NCBI GenBank assembly: GCA_964006375.1
Contig: OZ023263.1
Coordinates: forward strand, 138,960,173 to 139,024,172
Reading direction: 5' to 3'
Origin: Tillus elongatus
Lineage: Eukaryota; Arthropoda; Insecta; Coleoptera; Cleridae
DNA: 64,000 nt
The notes beneath the pieces are model-generated. The model searched no databases and was not told the origin of the DNA. It saw nothing but the letters and a program-made list of their open reading frames with translations. This document shows, piece after piece, positions 55,625-64,000 of the stretch. Both the position numbers and the translations under genes were made by a program. Positions within the stretch are counted from its first letter, which is position 1. Every line of letters begins with the position of its first letter.

Positions 55625-57665
55625 TATTTATTTTTATTTCAACAACACACCACGAGGGCGTACAGCCTAAATACTATCGTACCGTGGGTGTCGACAAGGA
55701 GGAAAGAGGCAACTTGTTAATTCTGGACTTGAAGGTTTGGAGGTTTGGGGGAGAAGGAAAAACATGTGCCGCCAAGGAATTCCACAACTTGGAAGTCCTC
55801 GGGAAAAAAGAGCGGGCATAACAAGATGTTCGATGTTTGGTGACCTGGACAGTGAAAGGGTGCATTCGCTCTGTCCCTGGTCGATCTGTTGGGGGTAGCA
55901 GGTGGAGGAACTATGGAAGAAAGCTCCTCTGAGCAGTGCCCGTGCAGATATCTATAAAAGAGAGAGAGGTCACCAACGGCACGTCGGTGGGCAAGCGATG
56001 GCAGCCTTTGGGTGAGGGTAGGGTCACCGATGAGACGTATAGCTCTCTTCTGAATGGAGTCCAGGATAGCGAGTGTAGAAGCGGCAGCAGCACCCCAGAT
56101 GTGGGAGCAGTATTCGAGGTTTGGTCTTATTTGTGAAGTATATAAAATATAGAGATTAGCTGGTGAAAAGTATTTGCGAGCGCGGAAGAGAAAACCTAAT
56201 TTCTTAGCAGCCGCTTCTGCAATTGATGTGACATGTTGGTGCCAATTGAGATTTCGATCCACAGAAATGCCAACAAGTGAAAAGGACTCATTACTTTGAA
56301 TAACTTGGTTGTTTATTGTGATGGGTCTAGGGCTGGTGTATCTCTTATGAGAAAGAAATCAAGACTGTGATTTGGTGGGGTTGAATTGTACAAGATTTCT
56401 ACTTCCCCAGTCTAATATTTTTTGGAGATCCACAGAGATAGAACCCTCAATGAGTCTGCGATCCTCATCTAATTGGGCTAAAGAGACAGGCTTAGAATAT
56501 TGTATATTTGAGTGGAGGGTGCTGTCGTCCGTGTAACTGTGAACTGCGTTGGATGTACTAGAGAGGAGGTCATTGATATGGAGAAGAAACAAAGTAGGGG
56601 CTAAAGCTGAACCTTGACGAACTCCTGCATTATTTGGATACAGTTTAGAGGAATGGCCATCCACGACAACAGAAATGCTCCGGTTGGAGAGGAAATTTGC
56701 TGTCCACATACAGAGTTTTGGTGGTAGGCCATAGGTCGGTAGTTTATTAAGCAGTGCTGCGTGCCAGACCTGGTCGAATGCTTTGGATATGTCTAGAGCG
56801 ACAATCTGGGATTCGTCGTGTAGTTCCATAGACTTGTTCCAAGAATGGGTGACAAAGGAAAGGAGGTCGGCAGTTGATCTGCGCTGACGGAATCCATACT
56901 GCCTGTCGTGAATTAGACTGTGTTTTTCAAGAAATTTTAGTAATTCGGTGTTTATATACTTTTCCATCACTTTAGAGATGACTGAAAGGAGAGAAATAGG
57001 CCTGTAGTTGCTAGGAAGCGCTTTCAATCCTTTCTTGGGGACGGGTTGTACTCGAGCCGTTTTCCAGTTACTGGGCAATATGCCTCTATTGTAAGATGTT
57101 TGAAACAGACGAGTCAGGACAGGAGCAAGGTTTGGTGCGCATTTTTTGAGAACAATTGCTGGGATCTCGTCAAGGCCAGAGGCTTTCCTGGTATTAAGAG
57201 AAAGAGCATCTTTTGTACCTTTTTAGTTTTGAAAATGATATCTGTCATTTTATGCGTGATATTGGGGACTGTTTGTGGTTGAACATTTGGAGGTGGGTTG
57301 AGAGTAGAATTGCCGGCGAACAACGAGGCAAAAAGTTCAGCCTTGCCCAGGGCGGTAGAAACAATTTCATCCCCTGAGACAAGAGGTGGGAACGTGCTCT
57401 TGCAGAAATTATTCCCAATAGATTTAGCAAGAGTCCAGAACGGTTTGCTGCCGCTGGAGCTTAAGAGGACTTTGTTTTTGATGTGGTTATTAAACGAGTT
57501 TTTGGCCTCAGAAAGAATGTGGATATAGCGGTTTCTTGCGTCGTTAAATGCTTGACGGTTTTCTTGACTGGGATTGTGTAGAAGCTTTTTGTGAGCTTTG
57601 ACCTTTTCAAGTCTGGCCTTGTCACAGGATTTCGAGAACCAGGGCTTTTGAGTGGCTGCAGAGGT
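55625..57665 (-). mobile_element. 5'-truncated CR1/Jockey-type LINE (same family as 21704)
   Basis: The - strand reads, from about 57665, the ORF2 linker (PWFSKSCDKARLEK, SGSKPFWTLAKSIGN) and, after frameshifts, the RT (56359-57078). The RT has LPSNYRPISLLSVISKVMEK, ALDISKAFDQVWH, GVRQGSALAPTLF and SYTDDSTL in the catalytic position. The thumb and C-terminal part (55717-56262) have LNWHQHVTSIAEAAAKKLGF and IRPNLEYCSHIWG. The 3' UTR ends in a TAAA-rich tail at 55625. A stop replaces the codon after FNPTKSQS. Confidence 0.87.
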
Positions 57666-57679
57666 TTTCTGTGTACGTG

Positions 57680-57845
57680 GTATAAATAATTATCGACCTA
57701 TCTGTATAAATCCAAACATCTCTAAGGTTATAGAAAAAATAATTGCTGCAAGGGTGCTTGATTTTTTTCTCATCTATGTGAATGAGGTACTGAGTCTAAC
57801 ACCACATAGAACGATCTTGTTCGCTGATGACACCTCATTTGTAGT
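57680..57845 (+). pseudogene. chimeric LINE RT scrap
   Basis: On the + strand a short frame joins NNYRPICINPNISKVIEKII (RT motif 2 region) directly to IYVNEVLSL and LFADDTSF (catalytic box). This skips the roughly 100 residues that normally lie between. It is interrupted on its 3' side by the BEL element LTR at 57846. Confidence 0.7.
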
Positions 57846-58126
57846 TGTTTTATTAAATAAATGGAATTAAATTGTGCTGGTGAATAGGTATGTAGTGGAA
57901 AGAAATTGAATCGATTGATAGTAACACTTTGTTTATTAATTGTAAAAGCGATGTTCACTGTTCTGCGGTCGGAATATGAGAGAGCAAAAATGGTGATTGA
58001 TGTTACAAAATAATTATGTAGCGACTGCGCAGTATCTTGTCGTGTTGCTACTGATTTAGACAGTGTTGCCACGTTAGGCAAAATTTCAGTAAAAATAAAA
58101 TATACATAATATCAAAAGTATTAACA
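57846..58126 (-). repeat. BEL 3' LTR
   Basis: 281 bp with TGTTTTATT at the outer end and AGTATTAACA at the inner end. Confidence 0.88.
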
Positions 58127-58130
58127 TAAA

Positions 58131-58142
58131 CTCCCCCCTTTG
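58131..58142 (-). other. BEL polypurine tract
   Basis: The - strand reads CAAAGGGGGGAG four bases before the 3' LTR. Confidence 0.75.
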
Positions 58143-58274
58143 AAGGGAACCTTCAAAAGACAATAGGAAACAAGTTCATTATTCTAGTGAAATTATTACA
58201 ATAACAGAAACATAGCACTGTAAGATTAAAACAAATAATGTTAATTGTTCTTTAAATTACACACAGATAGTAGT

Positions 58275-59465
58275 TTATTTTGTGGCACTTATTTCTTCTT
58301 CAATAGGAAGTGGGCACAAATGTCTGACTGAACGCACAATAATCTTGGTTGAAGTTTTCACTTCTACCACCCTGGAGATACCATCCTTGCTGTTGAACAA
58401 TCGTACAATGCGACCCATTGGCCAGTTACATGGTGGCTGGTGATCATTTTTAATAAGAATTAGAGATCCGACCTTGACTGGATTTGTTGTATCCTTCCAT
58501 TTGTATTGTTGATGTAGTTGTGAGATATATTCTTTCGTGAATCGACCCCAAAACTCTTGGTACAGCCGTTGTATATCTTGGAATCGTGACAATCGGTTGG
58601 TTGGCAACTCTGTTAAGTCAGCATTGGGCAGCGTTGTTGTAGGGCGTCCAATAAGGAAATGGGAAGGGGTTATTGGTTGAAGGTCATTAGGATCATTTGA
58701 TAATGAATAGAGAGGCCGAGAGTTTAATACCCCTTCAATTTGTATAAGTAATGAATTGAAGTCCTCATAAACGAGTTTTTTATTAATCATCATTCTTTTT
58801 AAATGGAATTTCATACTTTTAACGGCTGCCTCCCAGAGACCTCCAAAATGAGGTGTATAAGGAGGGATAAAGTGCCATCTTATGGTATTTTGAGCAAGGT
58901 AGTCATTAATAAAATTTTTATTGTTAAATAGAAAATGGCCTAGTTCTTTTAGTTCGTTTGGAGCCCCAATGAAGGTACTGCCGTTGTCCGAATAAATTTC
59001 TGATGGCAATCCTCGCCTTGAAATAAACCTCTTGAGGCAAGATAAAAAACATTCACTCGTTAAATTGGAAACTAACTCTAAATGTACTGCCTTTGTGCAA
59101 AAGCACACGAAAACACATACATAGCCTTTCACAATTTTGGATCCTCGTCCAAATTTGTCCTTTAACAGGAAAGGACCAGCATAGTCGATACCAGTATATT
59201 GAAATGGCAGAGACGGTCTGACTCTGTTATCAGGTAGGCTAGACATTGGGTAAGTAGAGAATGAAGGATTAAATTTGAAGCAAGTCATACAAGCTTTAGT
59301 TACTTTGCGTGCTAAATTACAACCACCCACAGGCCAGTAAAATTGTCTGATTGAGGCCAAAAGTAGTTGAGGCCCTGGGTGTAGAAGTATAATATGTTTG
59401 TGATTGAAAATAAGCCTTGTAAGGACATGATTTGACATTAGAAGTACAGGATGTTTTTTATTCAT
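58275..59465 (-). CDS. BEL integrase with zinc-binding head and DUF5641 tail
   Basis: A 396-residue frame whose ATG overlaps the stop of the upstream frame (ATGA at 59462-59465). Its beginning reads NKKHPVLL, which in BEL elements lies inside the polyprotein, so it is not a natural protein start. The integrase zinc-binding head (HH..ACMTC, to residue 63) precedes a DDE core with D94 (GIDYAGPF), D160 (SDNGSTF) and E212 (GGLWEAAVKS). The C-terminal DUF5641 domain (WGRFTKEYISQL, PVKVGSLILIKND, WPMGRIV) follows. The core residues are all present. Confidence 0.88.
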   Translation of the reverse strand: MNKKHPVLLMSNHVLTRLIFNHKHIILLHPGPQLLLASIRQFYWPVGGCNLARKVTKACMTCFKFNPSFSTYPMSSLPDNRVRPSLPFQYTGIDYAGPFLLKDKFGRGSKIVKGYVCVFVCFCTKAVHLELVSNLTSECFLSCLKRFISRRGLPSEIYSDNGSTFIGAPNELKELGHFLFNNKNFINDYLAQNTIRWHFIPPYTPHFGGLWEAAVKSMKFHLKRMMINKKLVYEDFNSLLIQIEGVLNSRPLYSLSNDPNDLQPITPSHFLIGRPTTTLPNADLTELPTNRLSRFQDIQRLYQEFWGRFTKEYISQLHQQYKWKDTTNPVKVGSLILIKNDHQPPCNWPMGRIVRLFNSKDGISRVVEVKTSTKIIVRSVRHLCPLPIEEEISATK

Positions 59466-62400
59466 ATCTTGAACCTTAGTCTACCTCCTACACGGATTAA
59501 TCCGTTCTTATCAATAAATGGTGTTAAGCTAGAGAATTTATGTTTATTCGACAAGGAATGATCAGATCTCAAGGTAGTTATCACATCTGGAAAGGATTCC
59601 TTTTGCGCTAATTTAAGTAAAATTGTGTGAGCATTATCCAACTCAGAAACGGTTAATGGTCCGAATACACGGTCTCGTGATTCTTTTCTAGCATTTGTTG
59701 CAAATCTTATACAGTAACTGGTAACTCTTTGTAATTTTATAAAACTAGAAAACTTATTAAATAGTGAAAATTGTTCAACTGACGTTACATTCAATACATT
59801 CACATTAACATTACTCTTTTTCATTTCGGGTACATCGTCTGACAAATTTAGGACAGGAGGATTATTCAACAGGTGTTCGATAGAACCTGATAGAAAACTA
59901 GGGCCTTGCCACCAAAGCTTCAAGTGAATAATATTTTCTGGTAATATTCCCCTAGTAGCTATATCAGCGGGATTTTCTTTGGTGTTAATATAATGCCAGT
60001 TATTGACATCAGTAAGTGTCTGAATTTTAGAAACGCGGTTTGCAACAAACATTTGCAATAGAATAGGTTCCTTTTTAAGCCAGCATAATACAATTTGTGA
60101 ATCTGTCCAATAATAAATAGGCACCGTGAGCGAAGTAGAATCGATAATTTTTTTAATTAATTGAGCGCCTAAATGTGCAGCACATAGCTCGAGTCTAGGA
60201 ATTGTTAATAATTTTAATGGAGACACTTTGGTCTTTGAGCACAATAAATGTGCTTTAATATTCCCGTCTGGATTTATGCTTCGCAGATAGACACAACTAG
60301 CATAGGCGTATAAAGACGCATCACAAAAACAATGAATATCCAGCAAAATGTGCGTTTTACCTATGGTCATTCTTGGGATTGAAAGTTTATTTAATTCCGA
60401 CAAATGGTTATAAAATTGAGTCCATTTAATGAACAATTCTTTGGGAATTATTTCATCCCAAGAAATTTTCAATTTCCATAGCTCCTGTATTAAAATTTTT
60501 GAAATTATGACCACTGGCCCCAAAAGACCAAGCGGGTCATATATTTGAGATATAATAGATAGAACTTGTCTTTTTGTAATATTGTTATTTAATTGAAAAT
60601 TGTCAGTTTGAATTTTGTATTTTAATACATCTTGCTTACTGACCCATTGAACTCCCAGTGTTTTGAAGCTCTCGGATTCACCTAAATTTAAAATGGAACT
60701 CGGAATATTACTAGATTTAACATTCTTCAAAATGCGTTGATCACTTGAGATCCACTTCCGAAGTATGAAATTGGCCGATTTTAGGATATCAAAAATATTT
60801 TTACATCTTTCTTGTAATTCAGTAATATCATTAGAACCTGTTAAAAGGTCGTCCACGTAAAAATCATTTAAAATAGTATGAGAAGCACTAGGAAACGAAT
60901 CTTTATTTACAATTGCTAATTGATTAATGCACTTGATAGCAAGATATGGGGCTGCTGTAGTACCATATGTGACAGTGTTCAGTTGATAAGTTGACAACTC
61001 GTCACTTGTATTGTCCCTCCAAATTATTAGCTGTAGAGGTCTATGATCTTTATGCATTAAGATTTGTCTGTACATCATTGAAACGTCAGCAGATACTACA
61101 TACTTGTATAACCTGAATCTAATTAGTATGTCAAAAATATCATTCTGTACCTTAGGTCCCGCATATTGCAAATCGTTAAGAGACCACCCAGAGTCAGTGG
61201 AACAAGAGCCGTCAAATACCACCCGCAATTTTGTTGTGATACTTGACTCTTTAAATACACCATGATGTGGCAAATAGTAATTTGGAATCGGTAAATCTCG
61301 TTCATAAATTTTAGTCATGTGACCCAAATCTATATATTCACTTATAAAGGTTTTATAACTTTTATGAAAATTGGCATTGGAAGAGAATCGCCTTTCCAGT
61401 GAAAAATATCGTCGAATAGCTGTCTCTCTAGAATCTCCGAGAAGACTAGGTGATCTTTTAAAAGGGAATTTCACTACAAATTGTCCTTTATTATCCCTTG
61501 TAGTATTTTTTGCAAAGAGTTCTTCGCAATGAAGATCATCGGTTGACAAAGAAATAGGTTCGTTGATTTCATTAATTTCCCAAAATCGACGTAGTTGCGA
61601 ATCTTCAGGTACAGTTTTTGAAAAATTGCAAACAGAATTTAAAATTGAATTGGAAATTGTACCAGAAACAATCCAGCCTAGTTTCGTGTTTTGCAATATG
61701 GGACCATCGTTAGATAATTTTATTTTCCCGTCTAATAATAAATCCCAAAATAGTGATGCACCGATCAACATATCGATATCATTACATAAATAGAAATCTG
61801 GATCAGATAAACTGATGTTCGTTGGAATACTGATGCTTGATAAATTGATACTCTCTGAAGGAATGGTTGTTGTTATTACAGGTGTGACATAGCAACATAA
61901 GTGGCATTGATAATTGTTAACATTTGAATGGATAACAATTGTAGTCTTTCTTGTAAGGTTGGATACAACCTGATTGATTCCCATAATTGATAAATTGGTA
62001 GGGACCAGTTCTAAACCTAATCGTTTGCAACAATTATCACTAATTAAATTGGATTGCGCTCCCGAATCCAATAATGCCCTACATAATTGAAAATTGCCTT
62101 TATTATCTTTCACGTTAAATGTAACAGTGGATAATAGTACCGATGAATTGTAAACATCATTATTAGGTAAAAATCGATGACTTGCTTGAAATAGAACATT
62201 GGATTGATTTGAATTAGTTGTCGATTGTCTAGCTATTTGTGAATCATTAGAATGGTTAGCGTTATTATGATTACTTGATTCGTTAAAATCATAGTGAAGA
62301 AGTGTATTATGTTTTCGCCTGCATTTTCTACAGCTTCCAATATTGCATGTCTCTTTAGCATGACCAATACGCAAACAGTTTGAACACAGATTGAATGTTC

Positions 62401-63520
62401 TTACCTTGCCCCATCGTTCTTTAGTACTTAATTGTAAAAATTCTGGGCACGTATAAATAGTGTGCTCCCCCTTGCAGTAATTACATTTTAAAGAAATTGT
62501 TGTTGTTAAGTGTACTTGAGAACGAGGCTGATATTCCTTAAAACCCATATTATTCTGATGCGAGTATGGCTTATTAGTTCGAGACTGTGAATGAGGTTCT
62601 TCCATGGATTCCAGGATATCTTGCCTAGCTTTTAGAAATTCTAAGAATGCATTCAAAGTTGGTAGTTCTAAACTTGTGTGAAACTCCTTCCATTTATTTT
62701 GCGTAATTTTGTCTAGTTTATTATAAATGACATGAATAACAGTCATATCCCATAAGGAATCCTTGGAAAGACTCATCCCGTCAAGAGCCGTCAGGTGCTT
62801 TGATATTTCATCAAGCATTGTTCGAAATTGAATAAAAGTACTTTTATTAATTGAATTGATGTTAAAAATTGATTTTATGTGAGTGTCTATGAGGAACTTT
62901 TTTTTATCAAATTTATCACAAAGCACCCGCCATGCTTCTTTATAATCTTGTGATGCATCACAACCGGCAATAGTTCGCCTTGCGTACCCCTCTAAAGCAG
63001 CCTTCAAGAAATTGTATTTCTGGCCATCGTTTAAAGTTTGATTGGAATCAATAGTAGTAATGAAGCTCTTTTTAAATTCTAACCATTGTTCATAGTCACC
63101 ATTAAAAACCGGAAGTTTGATTTTCGGCAAGAGAAAATTCTGTAAAGAATTAAATGCAACATGTGTTTGAGTATTTGGATCATTAACCAGGGATGTATCT
63201 ACACTTGAGGAAGAAGCTAATTTATTATCAATATATTGCTTTAAAAATGACACTGCTTTATAGTATTTGTTTTCAAACGGTTCACGTTCGTCATAATGCC
63301 CCTCTAATTCCCCTTCATCACAATTCTGCTCTATTAACTTCTGTACCTCTTCAAAATCGGAAATTATCAGTAGACTATTTTCATACCTTAATTGAGCATC
63401 CTGAACTTCAGGCGCAGAGGTACCCACAACAATGGAAGAAATATATTTTTCAATTGTAGTTAATCTTTTTTTAATTGAAGCTCGATTTCGAGTTAATTGC
63501 TGAAGATTTACTTCCGTCAT
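59462..63520 (-). CDS. BEL/Pao Gag-protease-RT-RNase H polyprotein
   Basis: A 1,352-residue frame. The N-terminal Gag (DUF1759-like, residues about 100-300, with KLPVFNGDYEQWLEFK) is followed by cysteine/histidine knuckles (about 350-410: CNYCKGEHTIYTC, CSNCLRIGHAKETC, CRKCRRKH). The aspartic protease has DSGAQ near residue 485. RT contains LRVVFDGSCS, SADVSMMYRQI and catalytic YVDD near residue 887. RNase H starts near HCFCDASLYAYAS. It ends at TGA after VGGRLRFK, where BEL proteins normally continue into the integrase head, so a single frameshift splits the polyprotein. Confidence 0.9.
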   Translation of the reverse strand: MTEVNLQQLTRNRASIKKRLTTIEKYISSIVVGTSAPEVQDAQLRYENSLLIISDFEEVQKLIEQNCDEGELEGHYDEREPFENKYYKAVSFLKQYIDNKLASSSSVDTSLVNDPNTQTHVAFNSLQNFLLPKIKLPVFNGDYEQWLEFKKSFITTIDSNQTLNDGQKYNFLKAALEGYARRTIAGCDASQDYKEAWRVLCDKFDKKKFLIDTHIKSIFNINSINKSTFIQFRTMLDEISKHLTALDGMSLSKDSLWDMTVIHVIYNKLDKITQNKWKEFHTSLELPTLNAFLEFLKARQDILESMEEPHSQSRTNKPYSHQNNMGFKEYQPRSQVHLTTTISLKCNYCKGEHTIYTCPEFLQLSTKERWGKVRTFNLCSNCLRIGHAKETCNIGSCRKCRRKHNTLLHYDFNESSNHNNANHSNDSQIARQSTTNSNQSNVLFQASHRFLPNNDVYNSSVLLSTVTFNVKDNKGNFQLCRALLDSGAQSNLISDNCCKRLGLELVPTNLSIMGINQVVSNLTRKTTIVIHSNVNNYQCHLCCYVTPVITTTIPSESINLSSISIPTNISLSDPDFYLCNDIDMLIGASLFWDLLLDGKIKLSNDGPILQNTKLGWIVSGTISNSILNSVCNFSKTVPEDSQLRRFWEINEINEPISLSTDDLHCEELFAKNTTRDNKGQFVVKFPFKRSPSLLGDSRETAIRRYFSLERRFSSNANFHKSYKTFISEYIDLGHMTKIYERDLPIPNYYLPHHGVFKESSITTKLRVVFDGSCSTDSGWSLNDLQYAGPKVQNDIFDILIRFRLYKYVVSADVSMMYRQILMHKDHRPLQLIIWRDNTSDELSTYQLNTVTYGTTAAPYLAIKCINQLAIVNKDSFPSASHTILNDFYVDDLLTGSNDITELQERCKNIFDILKSANFILRKWISSDQRILKNVKSSNIPSSILNLGESESFKTLGVQWVSKQDVLKYKIQTDNFQLNNNITKRQVLSIISQIYDPLGLLGPVVIISKILIQELWKLKISWDEIIPKELFIKWTQFYNHLSELNKLSIPRMTIGKTHILLDIHCFCDASLYAYASCVYLRSINPDGNIKAHLLCSKTKVSPLKLLTIPRLELCAAHLGAQLIKKIIDSTSLTVPIYYWTDSQIVLCWLKKEPILLQMFVANRVSKIQTLTDVNNWHYINTKENPADIATRGILPENIIHLKLWWQGPSFLSGSIEHLLNNPPVLNLSDDVPEMKKSNVNVNVLNVTSVEQFSLFNKFSSFIKLQRVTSYCIRFATNARKESRDRVFGPLTVSELDNAHTILLKLAQKESFPDVITTLRSDHSLSNKHKFSSLTPFIDKNGLIRVGGRLRFKI

Positions 63521-63885
63521 AATTGAAACTAAATTGAAAATTGATTTAAATAGATAAATTCAGGTAATACCTACCTATTAGAAATTGAAAATATATTTGA
63601 GTCAGAATAACAATTGAAGGCAGTAAACTCTCAAAACCAAAATCTTTTGCTTTAAAATAGAAAGATAATAGGAACAGCAAAAATAAGCTTAATAATAACA
63701 GGATTTGGAACGTGGATAAGATAAATGCTTTGTAATTGGGATGGACTAACCTGTACGCCGTACGGCGTTACCTCGTGGTCTTCTCGTCTGCACGTGTCCG
63801 TAATTTGGCACTTTTGGCTTGCTTGTAACACAAAAAACTCGTCTATCACTCGTGAAATTGAATTAATAAATCGCTTTCCACTACA
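63521..63885 (-). other. BEL leader between primer site and Gag start
   Basis: Untranslated leader on the - strand. Small frames here are not supported. Confidence 0.6.
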
Positions 63886-63902
63886 TCCGGCTCGAAGGAC
63901 CA
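63886..63902 (-). other. BEL primer-binding site, tRNA-Tyr
   Basis: The + strand TCCGGCTCGAAGGACCA equals the 3' end (with CCA) of metazoan tRNA-Tyr, so the element RNA is complementary to it. Two bases separate it from the 5' LTR at 63905. Confidence 0.82.
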
Positions 63903-63904
63903 AA

Positions 63905-64000
63905 TGTTTTATTAAATAAATGGAATTAAATTGTGCTGGTGAATAGGTATGTAGTGGAAAGAAATTGAATCGATTGATAGTAACACTTTGTTTATGAATT
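63905..64000 (-). repeat. BEL 5' LTR (partial)
   Basis: The first 96 bp match 57846-57941. The remainder lies beyond the window. Confidence 0.9.

Larger units (their letters stand above)
57846..64000 (-). mobile_element. BEL/Pao LTR retrotransposon (right LTR cut by window edge)
   Basis: A - strand element with LTRs at 57846-58126 and from 63905 on. The 96 bp of the right LTR inside the window differ from the left LTR by one visible base, so the insertion is young. Gag-pol is nearly intact, broken only by one frame change between the RNase H and integrase regions. The primer site matches tRNA-Tyr. Confidence 0.92.

Overview
This is a repeat-saturated arthropod (most likely insect) nuclear DNA window. 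Its only recognisable host gene is the 3' part of a PLEKHG1/2/3-like Rho guanine nucleotide exchange factor on the + strand. Three exons (2755-2983, 23020-23674, 53988-55065) join with compatible splice phases. They are separated by introns of about 20 kb and 30 kb that are filled with mobile DNA. AT-rich noncoding DNA, ten long (TA)n arrays and many LTR and non-LTR elements fit a large insect genome; the order is not determined.

Intron A (2984-23019) holds an intact copia element with near-identical LTRs (3606-8605) sitting in a piggyBac-like remnant, a 196-bp foldback, a 5'-truncated R1/I-type LINE scrap with target-site duplication, two decayed CR1/Jockey-type LINEs (12810-19100), a tRNA-derived sequence, MITE copies and copies of a dispersed repeat built around (TA)n.

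Intron B (23675-53987) holds a broken Ty3/gypsy pol, more (TA)n-centred repeats, and the most interesting object: a 9,116-bp Polinton/Maverick-like provirus-type element (31177-40292). It has 646-bp terminal inverted repeats and a perfect 6-bp target duplication AACTAT. It carries a capsid module: double-jelly-roll major capsid-like protein, penton-like protein and a small pVI/pX-like protein on the - strand; an A32-type packaging ATPase and a DUF8207-like protein on the + strand. No protein-primed DNA polymerase, integrase or maturation protease is visible. A block of about 50 copies of a 13-bp palindromic unit lies between the ATPase and the last gene. Downstream are SINEs, gypsy integrase/LTR pieces, a 141-bp tandem array, a 400-bp direct repeat pair, and a nested set (mariner-like remnant > SINE > 5'-truncated LINE).

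After the host gene ends (poly(A) signals at 55238 and 55406) there is a - strand CR1/Jockey-type LINE (55625-57665), a chimeric LINE scrap, and a young BEL/Pao retrotransposon (57846 to the window end, - strand) with a tRNA-Tyr primer site. Its right-hand LTR is cut by the window edge.
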